A stretch of DNA of 64,000 bases from Hanleya hanleyi (GCA_036873755.1 JAVTVY010037110.1:92923-156922), one strand, 5' to 3'. Shown: positions 10,996 through 23,899, counted from the stretch's first letter. Program-made: numbers and translations. Notes: a model not told the origin generated them from the letters alone.

Positions 10996-13840
10996 GTTTG
11001 ATGGTATAGCCTTCTTTGACAAATACAGGATCCTATATGAATATTGTCTGAAGAAGACAATCCTTATTTTCCACAGTTATGAAGACGTATTCCATAACAC
11101 CTGTGTCTATAACAACTTGCTAAATGTGCATTTATTAAGTCTTTTAGCACAGTTGTGTGAAATATACATGTGTCACGTTCAGGTGTTCATTGGGAATTTT
11201 CTATTTCACAAGTCGGGTGAAGAAAGGTACGTCTGCTTTCATACAAGTCACAATCGAATAAGACAAAACAAATAAATTACAAAAGGGATTTCTTTCTCAA
11301 GTTTAACTGTTCTTTCCATCGTGAAAATGATCAACAAAGCGACACAAATAGACCTATATCCACGTATCTTCCACACAGTCTGATTCAGCTGACAGAATCA
11401 CTCCCCATTTGAGAGACATCATATTTTTTTCAATCTTTCATTATAATCTTTGTTGATCATCAATTTGAATAATGCAATAGAATAGAAATAATGTTTTCCA
11501 TAGGCGTGCTCATTGGTTATTTTACGCACGGTTAGTTTGGGAAAGTTTATAAAATTTAGACTTCGCCCTTGCTCTAAAATATAAACTTATTGTATTAATA
11601 GACGAACCTCCATTTAGATGAAGTAAATTATCAGATAGGTCCCCCAAAATACTCATATCAATCCGACATAATTCTTCCCACTGAATACGTATTAAATAAA
11701 ACCACATAAGTAACACAAACACGACTGCCAATTGTAACAAAATAACTGACGTAATACTTGTGCCGATCTTAAACCAGCAAAGAATAGATTTAATCCGGAC
11801 ATAAAAATGGCAAAAGAACATATATGATCTACTTACCAGGTTCGCTGTTCTCATAATAATTGGTTTTTCTATATTCTTATGTAGAGGAATACTCAAAATT
11901 TTCCTGTTCGCCAACAAAGACAAGATAATGGGCCCAGAACAGAGATAGAATTATACATGTTTGTTTAATCAATCGATCAATCAATGGCTAAATATCAATA
12001 GTCTTCTGTGGGGGCTTATCCTGTCTCTTGGAAAGTACACTCTACAAAATCTAGGTAAACCAAGATGGTGTATAGGAGAAATACCATCTAGTGATAACGC
12101 TATGGCAATTCTGACAATTCAATATTACATTGATTGGTGTTTCGTTCACGGATATTTACAGACTTCCGCTAGACGGTCTTCTCGGCGGAAGCAATCTTTT
12201 GAACTTTCTGGAGAAGAACGTTTACCACGAACCATGTCTAGACATGAGTCCTCATTTGGATACTGTTTCGATTTATTGTTTACTATATTGACTGAAATAT
12301 CGTCGAGTGTGACATTAATTCAAACTCCCCCCAATACATTGGTCCACGTGTCCATGTGTGTAATGAAAAGGGGTGTTATTTTCACTCTACCTGGCGTGCG
12401 AGGGGGGGGGGGGGACATTTCCGACTATTTTTATGCTTTTATTTCTTCATTTCCCACCATATCGCATGTGTAAAATACGTACATCAGGTAATTATAAGAA
12501 ATTACCATGCCCATGGCTGCTATTAGGTGTTCGTGGTGGCGAGTCATTACTATCTTCCGTTGAAAAGTTGTAGTCTTGGGGATCCCTGGAGTCCTTAAAA
12601 TTATACTGATGACCATCGATTATATCTAACTAACGATATATCAACGGTCAAAAGAGGGTGGTCACTAGGTGTAATTTACCACATAGACCTGTTATTGGGG
12701 ACTTTACCAGTATTTCGAATAATTAGAATCTATACAGGCATAACTAATATGAGTAAAGTCATGCTCCCTAGGTTGCGACACATTAGGATCCATGAATATT
12801 CTTTTATCTATACTCATCTGAACAGCCAACAACGTTTCGATCAAGCCATGATCAGGCGATGTAGAATCGGCCATACACGATCAACTCACGAACATTTACT
12901 AAAAGAAGAGCCAGTCCCAAGATGTATTCCATGCCGCGAAGATCTCACAGTGAAACATTTTCTGATTAACTGTATAGATTTTAAAATTGTAAGAGATTCG
13001 TTTTATCGAGCAACTACTTTGGACGATCTTTTTGGCCGGATGAAGAAGGAGGACTGTGTCTTAGGTTATTTGAGAGAAATCGGTTTGTTGCATAAGTTTT
13101 AATGTGTGCCTGTTTTAATGTGTTTCTTTACCAAGTTATTAACTTGAATACTTATAATTTTGTTTGATCATTGCTAAAAAGCTGAAATATTGCTGAACGC
13201 GACGTTAAACCTTAATTCTCTCTGTCTCTCTCCTTTTCCTGTTTCATCACTCCACACAATGCAATAAATACGATTAAAGACGTAATTATCCCGTTAGTCT
13301 GTTTCTATCACCGACTAGTATCACAGTCGTACATTTGGCCACAAAGCGCATTCAGATGCATTAGAATACAGGGCTCATAAAGATGTGTAATTTAGGGAAA
13401 TTCACAATACCTTAAGGGGCCTGAAACTTGTTGGATCACAGCCAATGCCCATAAAACCCGTTGTCCGGTTAACTCAATTATCATAGCAGCACACGTCTTT
13501 CATTATTTCATCAGTTATTTTTTTCAACTTACATGTTTTATGCACATGTATTTTACAGAAATGGTTTCCGCAAAAGGAATTAGGCGAGTTGTTTTATGTA
13601 CGGTTTATAATTTCCCTGGTGCAATTACTTGCTTGCTTGATGGATTCAAGCTGCCGTGCTTCAGTTGCCTCTTGCCGAGTCTGAACAATTACATGCGTAT
13701 AATCACTGGGCCACACTAGCTCTGTGTGTTTGTATCTAGATAAAAACAACTGTTTATTTTGCTTCTTAGGTTGGCGAGTATTATTCAATATGTTTGAAGT
13801 TTATTCAGGACATGTGAAGTCGAGGTGCACAGAAGAAGCA
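10996..13840. repeat. Long repeat D, copy 1
   Basis: Non-coding. About 11140-11560 matches 50200-50712, and about 12440-13700 (with a LINE fragment inserted) matches 45440-46270. Shared landmarks include CATAGGCGTGCTCA at about 11502, GGTGTTCGTGGTGGCGAGTCATT at about 12526, and the AACTCAATTATCATAGCA stretch at about 13470. A 13-G run sits at about 12402-12414. Several open frames of 60-170 codons on both strands are unsupported; a consensus-like splice donor CTGGTAAGT on the minus strand near 11838 is the only hint of anything genic and is weak. Confidence 0.55.
12815..13230 (+). pseudogene. LINE 3' end: RNase H-linked zinc knuckle and tail
   Basis: A 5'-truncated copy. The open part (to the stop at 13100-13102) encodes FDQAMIRRCRIGHTRSTHEHLL, then a CIPCREDLTVKHFLINC knuckle (C-x2-C-x7-H-x4-C), then the closing LGYLREIGL. 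This block follows RNase H in I-clade-like LINEs, and the copy at 43550-44822 shows that RNase H upstream. The 3' untranslated region ends with GCTGAAATATTGCTGAACGCGACGTTAAACC and a short CT-rich tail at about 13175-13230. It sits in repeat D copy 1 and has no promoter of its own. Confidence 0.8.
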
Positions 13841-13849
13841 TGGCAAAAC

Positions 13850-14636
13850 ACGGCGTGGTTACACACACTCTGATTAAAATAAGACCTATATTGCCGCTTT
13901 CAGCAGGTCTGAAAGAATGCCTAAATAGCGAACCAATCAAGGCGAAGTTCACACTGGGCTCGGCTGACTCCCGGTCAGAGTCGAGACCAGCCGACTGTCG
14001 CCGAGAGTTCGGGAAATATGAATGTAGCCACATACCATTATAGGCAATTTACTAATGACGATAAAGCGAGGTCGTGGGATTTGGATGCAAATAACAGCGA
14101 CTGTGTTAATTATTTGAAGCGATTAGTGAACTAAATTTTGTGATCAGTTTATGCAGCCTATTAAATACAACAACAATACAGTTAGTTAGCCACGAATTCG
14201 TTCATTATTGCCCAGAAAATAAATTATTCATTAGTTTTTATTAATAACGGTCAGGTGAAGGGAGACAACTCATATGGGTTCGTTTTGCAGTTGATTGTGA
14301 GAAAATAGTTCACCAGTTTGTCGGGTTTTCACACAAATATATCACTCAGTGGAGATTAGCGGGTAGATTAGCACTATTACAGAGAGACTAATTTGTGCAA
14401 TTTAGGGCCGTCATTTGATGAAAACAGTTGATGGTAACTGGAAATGCTAGTTGGCAGCTGTCGCTGATCTTCGAGAGCAGAGTCTGCCTACGGAGAATTT
14501 CCTCCTGCACTGAAGTCACGGTTTGATTGGCCGATTGCCAGAGATCGTGAGACATGACTCCATAGGCATTCCTTCTGACCTACTAGCGGAGCGGCAAGAT
14601 AGGTCTTATTTTAATCAGACTGGGTTACACAACCAT
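13850..14636. mobile_element. Foldback DNA element (long inverted repeats)
   Basis: The left arm (about 13850-14010) and the reverse complement of the right arm (about 14455-14636) share a run that includes CTGATTAAAATAAGACCTAT, then TTGCCGCT, AGGTC and GAATGCCTA at matching distances, with divergence increasing inward. The arms are roughly 100-160 bp and the spacer about 450 bp. Terminal GTTACAC-type sequence lies on both sides. There is no transposase, so it is a non-autonomous MITE or foldback element. The target duplication is not resolved. Confidence 0.6.
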
Positions 14637-15640
14637 GTTCTACCACTTTCGATTGAACGGAGCTGATGTGGTTTAGTGATGTTTTGACTCTCATGAGGTG
14701 TGGTTTGGAGTGCCAAAATGAAATATCACGTACGATATCAATTTTTCAGTTAGATTAAAGTATATTATGTTGTGGTATGGTCTGAGTATTTTCCAGGCTC
14801 AAATAAAGATATTCCATTTCTCTTTATTTGATCCTTCACAAAATAGAATATCGATAATACGAAAGTGCTGGTGAAACTGAGGCTACAGTATCAACGTTGC
14901 AATACAACGAATAGTGTGACATCCAAGACCCATTACTGGCAGCCAAAGATCTTTTTATTCCCCTGTCTTTCGAATTTGATACTTCTAGTGTCTCGTGCCA
15001 TGCAATAAAATGAAACTGGATAACAGGCAAAAACAAGTGCAACTAAACAGATTTAGGGCCCCAGAACTTTAGTATAATGCAAGCTTCCACAGCGTTTAAT
15101 GCCTTCGTGTTGTCCTTACCGGTATTTATTGATTATTTTCCCGCATAACAGCCTTTCGACCCCTTCTTTTCTATGCACAGATTACGCAACCAAATCCGCA
15201 TAATCGCCCCCATTTCAATTCACGAACATTACAAGTGACATAGTCCGACAAACCATTTTTGTAAAACTATATTGATTCCACTGGAATTGTACGGTTCTGT
15301 TCAAGATATGGATAATCGGCATGGGGGAGAATGCAGAATCATCGACCGATTTTGGACTCAAATCTTATTCGATCGGAGATATAATAAATGGTTCCACACG
15401 CATGACAAATTCCTTTCTCGTTACAGGAACGGCTTTCTCAGAAACACAATTTTCTATCCATCGATTGAGAGGTAAAGTACCATTGTTCCTACATGTTTAT
15501 GGTATGATATATGAGAAATGTATAGCATCCTTCAACGGAGGGTTTAATATCGCCTGTCGAGGGCTGACAAATCCTGATGTCATACACACACAACGTTTAA
15601 TAACTATTTCATTATACCGAATATTTTGGAATAATCTTGA
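14637..15640. other. Non-coding stretch with weak similarity to repeat C
   Basis: About 14690-14800 weakly resembles 35330-35420 (AAAATGAAA-CA-TACGTA and TTTCCAGG in similar order). Nothing else recognised, and the open frames present are short and overlapping. Confidence 0.35.
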
Positions 15641-16030
15641 ATGATCTTGAATTTTGACGCTCCTTCGCTTTTGGGGTTCCACACAAGAAGCTGGCGGCAA
15701 ACGCAACTGCATTATCACGAGGGTCAAACAAAATGGATGTGGTCGAGGAAGAACTTCCTCTGCGTCTTCTCGTCAACAGACGAAAAAATATTATGAGATT
15801 GGTCAGTATCGAAATCGCCGCCGCGCTGAGACGAGCGATGCGATTGAAAATGGGAATTGTACCACCGCATTCGCGTCGTCCGCCTTCGCGTCGCCCGCCT
15901 TCACCGCTTTGCCGCGTCGCATGTGGTGTACAAGATAAACTCACCAACCATGATTGCTCCATTTCGCAGGCGATATTTTTGCGTCGTCCGCGTCGCTTCA
16001 ACGTGTCCGTTCTGAACCGGGCCTGAGATC
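15641..16030. other. GC-rich island with overlapping open frames, unassigned
   Basis: Clearly more GC- and CpG-rich than its surroundings and open on both strands: a 97-codon frame at 15733-16026 on plus and a 129-codon frame at 15612-16001 on minus. The plus frame starts with a Leu/Arg-rich segment (VEEELPLRLLVNRRKN) and contains an imprecise repeat of TCGTCCGCC-type units. It superficially resembles N-terminal pieces of PIF/Harbinger-type ORFs, but I see no catalytic domain, inverted repeats or target duplication. Function unknown. It may be a MITE or the remnant of one. Confidence 0.3.
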
Positions 16031-17110
16031 GCGTGATATTGCATCACAGGTGATTTTAATACATCGCCTCGTGATCGTTGGGTATTGCAGGAAGCTTAAT
16101 GTTGGTTGTCATATGATGGGAAATGCAGAATATCATGTAACTGAGTTACAACCAATCAATGTATCAATTTTAATGTATGAATTATCTCAAACGTGCACCA
16201 ACGGTATGATTGCCGTAACCAAAACCAAAGGTATATTCTACATTGCTCTGTTACATTTTCTTATGACAGAAAATCGCTCATGTAAATTGCTAAGGATTTC
16301 TTCGGGATATCTTGCGAGCTTATTATCAAAACTTTACCTATGTCATGGAACCAAGTATTTACATAATAAAATATGACCTTTGTGTTCATGCAAGTTTGAG
16401 TTTCTGTGGTAAAAACATGTTCAGCAAACAAGTGCATCTGCTGAGGAATGTATTTGTATACTGTTGCATGGTTTCCTTTTCACGAATGGAACACTGTATA
16501 TCGCTATTCAATCGTGTTTCGATCGAGCCAAAATAAACCACTGAAAAACGATATCAAATTTTCTGGAAAGTAGTGCGTACATCTAAAAATATGACCATAT
16601 TCCAGCATTGCGTGTTATAAGTCATGAACTATGTACTTTGTATGTAATCTGGAGTTTCCACTGTCAATTCTACCATTATACCGATGGACACTTCAACTTC
16701 AGTTCTCACTAGGAGTAACATTACGGTTTATCGGTGTACATCGAGGAACACTACCTTTGCATCCTATCATATCGGTGTCCCTCTCCAACAGAGTTGTTGT
16801 TGCGGTTAGCAAGTATTTTTGTACCAATAATACAAGTTTTCTGGCTCTTATTGTGTATATTCTTCAAAATTATGTGAATGTAGTGTACAGAGTAATGGGA
16901 AATTTGTTGAAAAATAATAATTATAATATTCCTCAGCAGCGCAGTTTTAGATTGAGGAAACTTTTAGGATTACCTGAAGTATGTATGGACCGTTATTACT
17001 TGATGTGGCAGCATTGGCGATGAGAGCGCCTGGAATGTATGGCCTGGCGGCTGGTGTCACGGGCGATGTGAGTTCGACTTAGTGTCTCATCCTTTAGCTA
17101 AAGTGAAAAA
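16031..17110. other. No recognised feature
   Basis: AT-rich sequence with several frames of 60-140 codons on plus (for example 16631-17023) that carry no motif and have no supporting context. Nothing supported. Confidence 0.4.
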
Positions 17111-17114
17111 CAAA

Positions 17115-20095
17115 TAAGAAAAGAAAGGGCAAATGCGATATATAAGTGCTGTCTGAAAATAGTGCCGACAATAGCAGGAGCAATAAAATAGTTTTTACCA
17201 TATAAATCCTTTTCTGACAAAGGGCACGAGCACCGAAGCACAATTACTGCTATCACAGGCTATAATGTTCTCCTTTTGTCGTTGTTTTATTGCCCATTTT
17301 CTCACTTGTTAGCATTTTACTTCTCTTGGTAATGATTCCTACCATTTGTATGCACTCATTACTCAATGGAATCGATCCCAGTAGTTCCATTTCTAACCTC
17401 GAATCCATTTCAAAGTACAGAAAATCAAGATGGACAGCATCGACAGCAGAGACTCCGACCGATGATCATCTGGCAAGCTTTGTTTTATCAAGCAATCTTC
17501 TCCGATTGTAGATAAGCAATATAAAATGTTTCCGAATACAAGATGAAATTAATGGATAGGAGAAACACGACATTGTGTCAATCGATAGAGAGCTAAAATA
17601 CCATTGAGTCAACCTGACATAGTATACAGAAATTCCATCGCAGCATGATGACGGGGGAGGGGGGCTAGTTGCGGGTCAGCCAGTTGTTTTGATTACCAGT
17701 GTGTCTAAATCGAAGTAATAATACTTGTACTGTAAGTGTAGCTATGATATCTAATCCAAAAAGATTTGAGGAATGTGTCTGTCCTGGGAGAAACTGTAAT
17801 CGCGGGGAATCTGAAATTCTATACCACTAAACACTGGAAAGAAACTGGAATTCAAGTTTAATTTCTGCTGGTAGAGTTACACATGCTATCATGTTGTTTC
17901 CTAAAAGAACGAATTTTCTTTTTCTGCGGGAAAAAGCAATGTAAATTTCTTAAAAGATCAAGTACATCTCATATTCTACCGATTCAGTTTCTACCACGAT
18001 ATGTCTGAACGAGACAATCTCTGTCAACCTCGATCATTGATTCAACAGACAACTCGTGATAACAATAATTTGTGGAGTAATCCCCCAAGCGTGGGCATAC
18101 TAATTTTATATATCTCTTTAGTAACAGCAAACAGTCATGTCCTTATCTCAAGATGCCATTCAGGCGCCCACACACATAACGGATACTGCTGGAATCATGA
18201 GTAGATAGGTAGGTAAATATGCATACTATAGGGAATCGTTTCGAGCAGTCTTTCTTTAAGTGGATCAGTATTAAAGAAGATTTCTCAGAGATGTCAGTTT
18301 CACATTTTCTGTCAATGGTGTCATATGTACATGTAGTTGTATGTTTAACCGTTAGCTCTCATAGGATTGTTCGAGGGGTAATTCTTGATAGGCTATCAAT
18401 TCAATTCATTTTATGACACAAAAGATCCACTGAATCGGTATATATTTTCTGTTGTGGAGTCGTATCACGTTTTCTGGTAATGAACTATTGGTGAGATACT
18501 GAAAAGCAACCATATGACTCCACTGGAAAACCACCTTAGACACCTCACACTCAGTCTAGTATACAGATGATTCCAAAACGTAGGCCTGGCATCTCGACTG
18601 CGGTTTTATTGCAGCTGTGCATATGAAAACTATGAAGTAACTACATGGATCTCATCAGTCATGAAATACATGTAGTTTGGTAAAATGGAGCGGTCGAATC
18701 AAGCTTTTATAGCATAGGTGCTATAGGAGTTTTATTTAACACATAGACCGGGAATTGCCAGAAAGTCAACATGTATAGTGGATAATTGTAATCGATATTT
18801 AGCCAGTTTACACCTACGAGTAATAAGTACAAGGTCAGTATCCAGGATATGAAATATTAGTGTATATCAATGGTTTATTGCACCTTTAGGCCATTTCATC
18901 ATCTCGTATCATGTGATCAGTAAAAGAAGTAATTACCTCATTCGTGCGTTTCTATCACAGACTTGTATCACTGCTGTAATTCTTCTTACGAAGATCATTG
19001 GAACGGCTTCATTAGAATACAGGACAGCACTTGAGGTGTCATTAATGATTAATTTTCTGTACACTTAAGAGGCTCAATACATTGCTAAATTACTCTCATT
19101 GACCGTAACCCACTGCCCAAATAAATCAATTATCATACCAGCACACATCCTTTAACAACGATTTTATGACTTTTTCTCACATTGCATATTAAATTTTTTA
19201 TGCCCATCTATTTTGTGAAAGTAATCAAAGTTCCGATGAGGCATCAAATATGCGTATCATCTATTTGAGTATTATATATTATACTTTATCAAATTCATAG
19301 TTTGGGGAAAGAATGATCATAAAACTAATTTTTATACTAAAATTAATCTTCTCAATCTCCTTTACCCTTTTCGCCATCCATTTTGCTTTGGCAGTCCACT
19401 GAAGTAAACATTTCATTAACGTTACCGAAATGAGTAACGAGATGCGTACCCTCAATGTTACGTTACTGAGAACAGTAACACTGCTCTAACCGTGTTGCTA
19501 TATGTCTTATTGATGTTTTAATCTCATCCCAATTGTTTATTTTCACGACTCTTAAAATGCTAAGGCTGTTTCCCATGATTACCTCTCTATCTTAGTGCTC
19601 ACATAACCAGTCCAGTAAAATACGAACTAGAGGAACGTTACTGTTTTACCAGACCGATACTCTAGCCAATAACAGTATCACATATCTAAAACTGATTCTG
19701 TGAGTTTACTGAACTCTGAACACGGAACTCAAATCGAGACTGTATAAGCCTATCACACGATTCTGGAACAGTTAATTAGCCAAATTCCGCGTACAATGTG
19801 AGTTATGACAAACGGAAAATGATCGGACATACTTCAATGTCCTTCACGTCTAATTGTGGGAAATCTAAGATAGATAAGTTATCGCCAAAAATATTTCGCA
19901 AACGTTGACTATTTCCCTCACATAAAACCACTTTAGAATTAAAAACATTCTGCAAGTAAATAGTTAAAAAGTGATTAAACTTTAACAACCTCCATCAGCA
20001 CATAGGATTGATATTATTCTCCGTAACGAAAAGGTCGAAGTGTGTTTTGTTACTCAATTTGGTAACGATATTCAATTCCGTACTTTACTGGACTA
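17115..20095. repeat. Long repeat R, copy 2
   Basis: Aligns in order along almost its whole length with 23940-30530 once the PLE fragment (24617-24876) and the MULE (26679-29633) are removed from the latter. Examples: 17160-17330 with 23945-24120, 17780-18180 with 24900-25400, 18290-18760 with 25455-26010, 18760-19140 with 26005-26385, 19150-20090 with 26395-30530. Divergence is moderate, with many small indels and no conserved reading frame. A LINE fragment follows on the right. Confidence 0.75.
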
Positions 20096-20159
20096 AGAAT
20101 TAAGCGACGAATTAAGATATAATATTATGTTGTTCATTACTCGCGAGTAGTATATAAAG

Positions 20160-21056
20160 CGTAACCAATGACGTCTGGAGAAAATATCGCATACGAGATC
20201 GAGCGTTTAAACGATTTAAGCGAACTCTTCGCGATGATCATAGACTATCCTTCATAATAGTTCGGAAAGAGGCTAATAGAGTGAAAAGTATGGCGATGTG
20301 GAGGTACATTAATCAATTGAAGAACAAACTTTCTAACTCCAACATTGATCCGTCTATATACTGGTCCCTGATGAAGGGCATACTTGGGAATAAAGTTAAA
20401 CCTCAGATACCGAATTTAATTGTTGATGGCAGCCTGACATCTAACAGCATGAAACGGCAAATGTACTATGTGCTTACTTTCAATCACAGCCAAGTCACTA
20501 TATATACCTCATCTTCCTGCATTTGAATATGTCACCGATCAACGGCTCGACGAAATTGCAACAAACGAGAGCGAAGTTACCTCCCTGTTAAAATCATTGA
20601 GAATAAATAAATCTACTGGTGACGATAATATCAGAACATTTATGCTGAAACATACAGCCCCACAAATAGCCCCATCTATTACAAAATGCTTCAACCTTTC
20701 ACTATCTACAGGAGAGTTCCCTGCAGCATGGAAACTTTCACGTGTCTGTCCAGCATACATAAAGGGAGATCGCCAAGACCCTTCAAATTACAGACCCATA
20801 TCCCTCCAACCTGTTCTCTCTAAAGTTCTAAAGTGCTAGAAAACAATTGTGCTCGAGAGAATCTACGAATACTGCTTAACTAATAACCTCTTCATAGAAG
20901 AAAAGTCCAACTTCAAACCAGGCGATTCCACCGTGAATCAAACGGTTAAATAGTTCACACCATTTATCAGTATGTAGATAAAAGCCGAGATGTACGCGCC
21001 GTCTTCCTAGATGTAAGCAAAGCCTTCGATAAAGTTTGGCACGAAGGTCTTCTGTT
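20160..21056 (+). pseudogene. LINE reverse transcriptase fragment (Jockey-type)
   Basis: Plus-strand non-LTR retrotransposon piece. It begins between endonuclease and RT (frame 20281-20526, NKLSNSNIDPSIYWSLMKGILG) and continues in another frame (20468-20839) with KSTGDDNIRTFMLKH, NLSLSTGEFPAAWKLSRV and SNYRPISLQPVLSKVL, the first RT motifs. It then runs through a decayed segment to VFLDVSKAFDKVWHEGLL (first catalytic Asp) at about 21000-21050. It stops abruptly at 21056, where the tail of an opposite-strand LINE begins. Frameshifts near 20460 and 20840 and the lack of the ADD motif make it inactive. Confidence 0.8.
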
Positions 21057-21090
21057 TATGAATTGAATTGAATTGAATTGAATTTATTCA
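21057..21090. repeat. AATTG microsatellite at LINE 3' end
   Basis: Several tandem GAATT/AATTG units directly at the 3' end of the minus-strand LINE. They probably formed during target-primed reverse transcription and are therefore part of the element. Confidence 0.8.
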
Positions 21091-21513
21091 CCAAACATAC
21101 AGCAGATATACGAATATACAGGTTATCAAGATAAAAATAACATTAGCCGGGCATAAGGCGGGAGTAAAACCCCAGGGGGCTTGTTTTATCCCGGATTAGC
21201 TTGAGTAGATGTTCATGGTATACGGCGAGAGGAATATGGAAAGTTGCAATACAGTTTTCGATGTTCTAATATTTACGCTAGTTCGGTGAATAAGGCGAAT
21301 ATAATATTTACACTAGTAAGGTGAATAAGGCACTGCATTAGATCAGTTATCGAGAGATATCGCACACACACAACAAAATCGACGAATGTTTAATAGAGAC
21401 TGCGCACAGGTAAGCAAAGCATTTTACACATATAACGTGATTGGAAATAGACTGATCGATGCGCATGGATAATTGGTTGTAAGAAATTACGGTTAGAATT
21501 AATGATAGCCATA

Positions 21514-22029
21514 TCAGCGTCCGAATTTATTGAGCAAAAAGTCTTTCAGTCGGGATTTAAACAGTGACTTGGAGGCATGACATTTCAGGCTGGCTGGCAA
21601 TGAATTCCATATACGTGGTCCTTTAATTTTGGTGGAGTAGAATGAGAGTTGTGAGTGATAAAACGGCCTGTACAGATTAAGGTTAACTTGTCTTGTTGGA
21701 TAATTGTGTACTGCAGATAATTTGATGAAGTAATTGCGCGAATAGTAGGGAAGAAAAAACGAATGGTAGAAGAATTTGTGTGCAAATATCAGAATTAGGT
21801 AGTCATTTACTAGATGTAGAGGTAGAATATTCATTTCTACAAATAGGTTGCTGGTATGGGCACGTCTGGCACTTGCAGTTAAGATGCGGATGAGCCTTTT
21901 TTGCAGGACAACTAGTGGTTGAAGGTGCGTTCGAAAAGTGTTTGCCCAGACCATACTGCAGTAGGATATGTAGGGGTAAAATAACGAATAATACAAAAGA
22001 ATTACTGTAGAGTCTTTCTGTTCACGCAA
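21514..22029 (-). pseudogene. LINE ORF2 C-terminal domain
   Basis: A 171-codon frame with the conserved post-RT block of this LINE group: YYSLFYPYISYCSMVWANT, LQKRLIRILT, then HNYPTRQVNLNLYRPF and IKGPRIWNSLPASLK, ending at a stop at 21514. It is the continuation of the RT at 22251-22802 but lies in a different frame after small indels. The same block in the element at 38785-39162 shows clear similarity (YPTRQ, LNLYR, IKGPKVWNNLPSHLK). Confidence 0.85.
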
Positions 22030-22250
22030 TGTTTAATGTTATTAATAATACCTACATTTCTTGACAGTTTTGTGCATAGTGCTTCAATATGTGAGTGCCA
22101 GGTTAGCTTGTCATTAAAAAGAATGCCGAGGAATTTGAATGTATTGACGCATTCAAGCTCATTACCATCGAGGACCAGTTTAGATGTAATACGATTAGTG
22201 TATCTGGTCGGTTTGATAAGCTTATATTTGGTTTTTTGTATGTTGAGAGA

Positions 22251-23535
22251 CTACAGATTACAGGAAAACCAGCAGATTATGAGCAGATTACAGGAAAACC
22301 AGTTATGAAGTTTGGCGATCTCGTTTGACATAGTTTCGACTAGATTATCATAATCTGAGTCGGAAGAAACTGCGCTTGTATCGTCGGCGAAAAGGAGTAT
22401 GTCTAGAATATCGGATGCTTTGGCTATGTCATTAATATAGACCAGAAAAAGAATGGGGCCGAGGATCGATCCTTGAGGTACTCCACAATCTATGACATTG
22501 GTTGAAGAGAGTACATTGTTATAGCACACGCACTGAGAGCGAAGAGACAGATAGCTGCGGAACCAGTCGTTGGTAATTCCTCGGAATCCATAGTGTTCGA
22601 GTTTATGAAGCAGAATTTGGTGGTTGACGGTGTCAAACGCTTTAGAGAGATCAAGAAACATGGCAATACTAAACATTTTATCTTCTTTTGCACTAATTAA
22701 TTTATCATATAGTGCCAGCACTGCATCACATGTGGAATGATTAGCCCGGAAGCCAAATTGATTGGGACTGATAATATTGTGGGCTTCCAGGAAAGATGTC
22801 ATTCTAATGGCAACAATCTTTTCGAAAACTTTACTAAAGCAGAAGAACGGATATAGGTCTGTAATTACTTGCTAGGTGTTTATCACCGGATTTATACACA
22901 GGTGTTACTTTAGCTACCTTCAAAGCGTTTGGCATTGTTCCAAGCTGGAGTGATAGATTTACAATATGTGATAGAGGAAGTGCTATGAGATGCGAGATGG
23001 GTTTGATTAGCGACATACGGATGCCATCTATTCCAGGAGATCCAACCTTTAATTCCGCAATAACTTTCGTTATCTCTTCTGGTGTACAAGGACTTAAGAT
23101 GATTTGTTCTGGATTTTCACGAGTCAAGAAAGTTTTATAATCAGTTGGAGATCGCGGAATTTTGGCGGCCAGGTTTGAGGCAACTGAACAGAAATAATCG
23201 TTTAAATGGTTTGCTATCTCTGATGCGTCAGTAGTTTCATTTCCGTTAATGGTGAAGTTACGCGGTAGAGTACTGCTCTTTCGCCGTTCCATAAGTTCAT
23301 TTATCATTTTCCATGTTTCCTTGATATTATTATTATGTTCGTTAAATTTGTCTTCATAGTATTTTTTCCTAGCGTGTCTCAGAGTGTGGTTGAGTTTATT
23401 TCTATACTGCTTATATCGTACGGTAGTATCGGTTTGTTTCTTTGATATGTGTAGCCTGTATAATCTATTTTTTTCATGTATTGAGTTAATGATACAGGGT
23501 GTTATCCACGGTTTGTTTATTTTTCTTTTGCCAAC
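22251..23535 (-). pseudogene. LINE ORF2 N-terminal part and RT core
   Basis: Encodes the polymerase that would copy the LINE transcript at a nicked target. Frame 23307-22834 carries the conserved pre-RT and RT motif 1-2 region. Frame 22802-22251 carries NQFGFRANHST, FLDLSKAFDTVNHQIL (catalytic Asp), CGVPQGSILGP and LLFADDTS (catalytic FADD), all intact. The break between them near 22810-22834 is a frameshift. Close to the 3' side of the frame, a 22-23 bp tandem duplication (about 22255-22302) repeats the code for WFSCNLL and ends the frame, so the downstream domain (22029-21514) is disconnected. Confidence 0.85.
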
Positions 23536-23549
23536 AGTTTTTGTACGGG

Positions 23550-23899
23550 AAGGGAAGCATCCAGCCCCAAGGTGTATTCCATGCCAAGAAGATCTCGCAG
23601 TGAAACATATTTTGATCGATGTGAAGATTGTAAGAGATTCTTTTTATCAAGCAGCTACTTTAGAAGATCTGTTTTAATCGGGTAAATGAAAACTTTATTT
23701 TAGGTTATTTGAGAAAAATCGGTTTGTTGTACAATTTTTAATGTATGTACCTGTTGTTTTTTTGCTTTTTTTTGCGTGTGTTGTGTTGATTACTCCTGGA
23801 TTGATGGGTGATTGACTTGTTTTTGGTGGAATACTTAGAATTTTGTTTGATCGTCGTTTTATGGCTGAAATAATGCTGAAACATATTACGTTAACCCTT

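Larger units (their letters stand above)
21057..23545 (-). mobile_element. 5'-truncated LINE (CR1/L2-like), minus strand
   Basis: The 3' end lies at the AATTG-repeat tail (21060-21090), followed upstream by a 3' untranslated region to 21513 and then ORF2 read from 23545 down to 21514. ORF2 order: the RT N-terminal region (GSPGIDGIRMSLIKP, SNYRPISVL), a frameshift near 22830, the RT core, and the C-terminal domain. The endonuclease is missing, as in a typical 5' truncation. It converges on the LINE fragment at 20160-21056. The related but distinct element at 38785-42039 keeps the endonuclease. Confidence 0.85.

Noticed and set aside
11522..11923. 133-codon minus frame with a membrane segment and a GTAAGT donor-like site
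   Set aside because: It lies in repeat D, the frame is not kept in the other copy at 50.2-50.7 kb, and no family motif is visible.
11961..12473. 170-codon plus frame in repeat D
   Set aside because: No motif, includes the poly-G tract, and is not conserved in the second copy.
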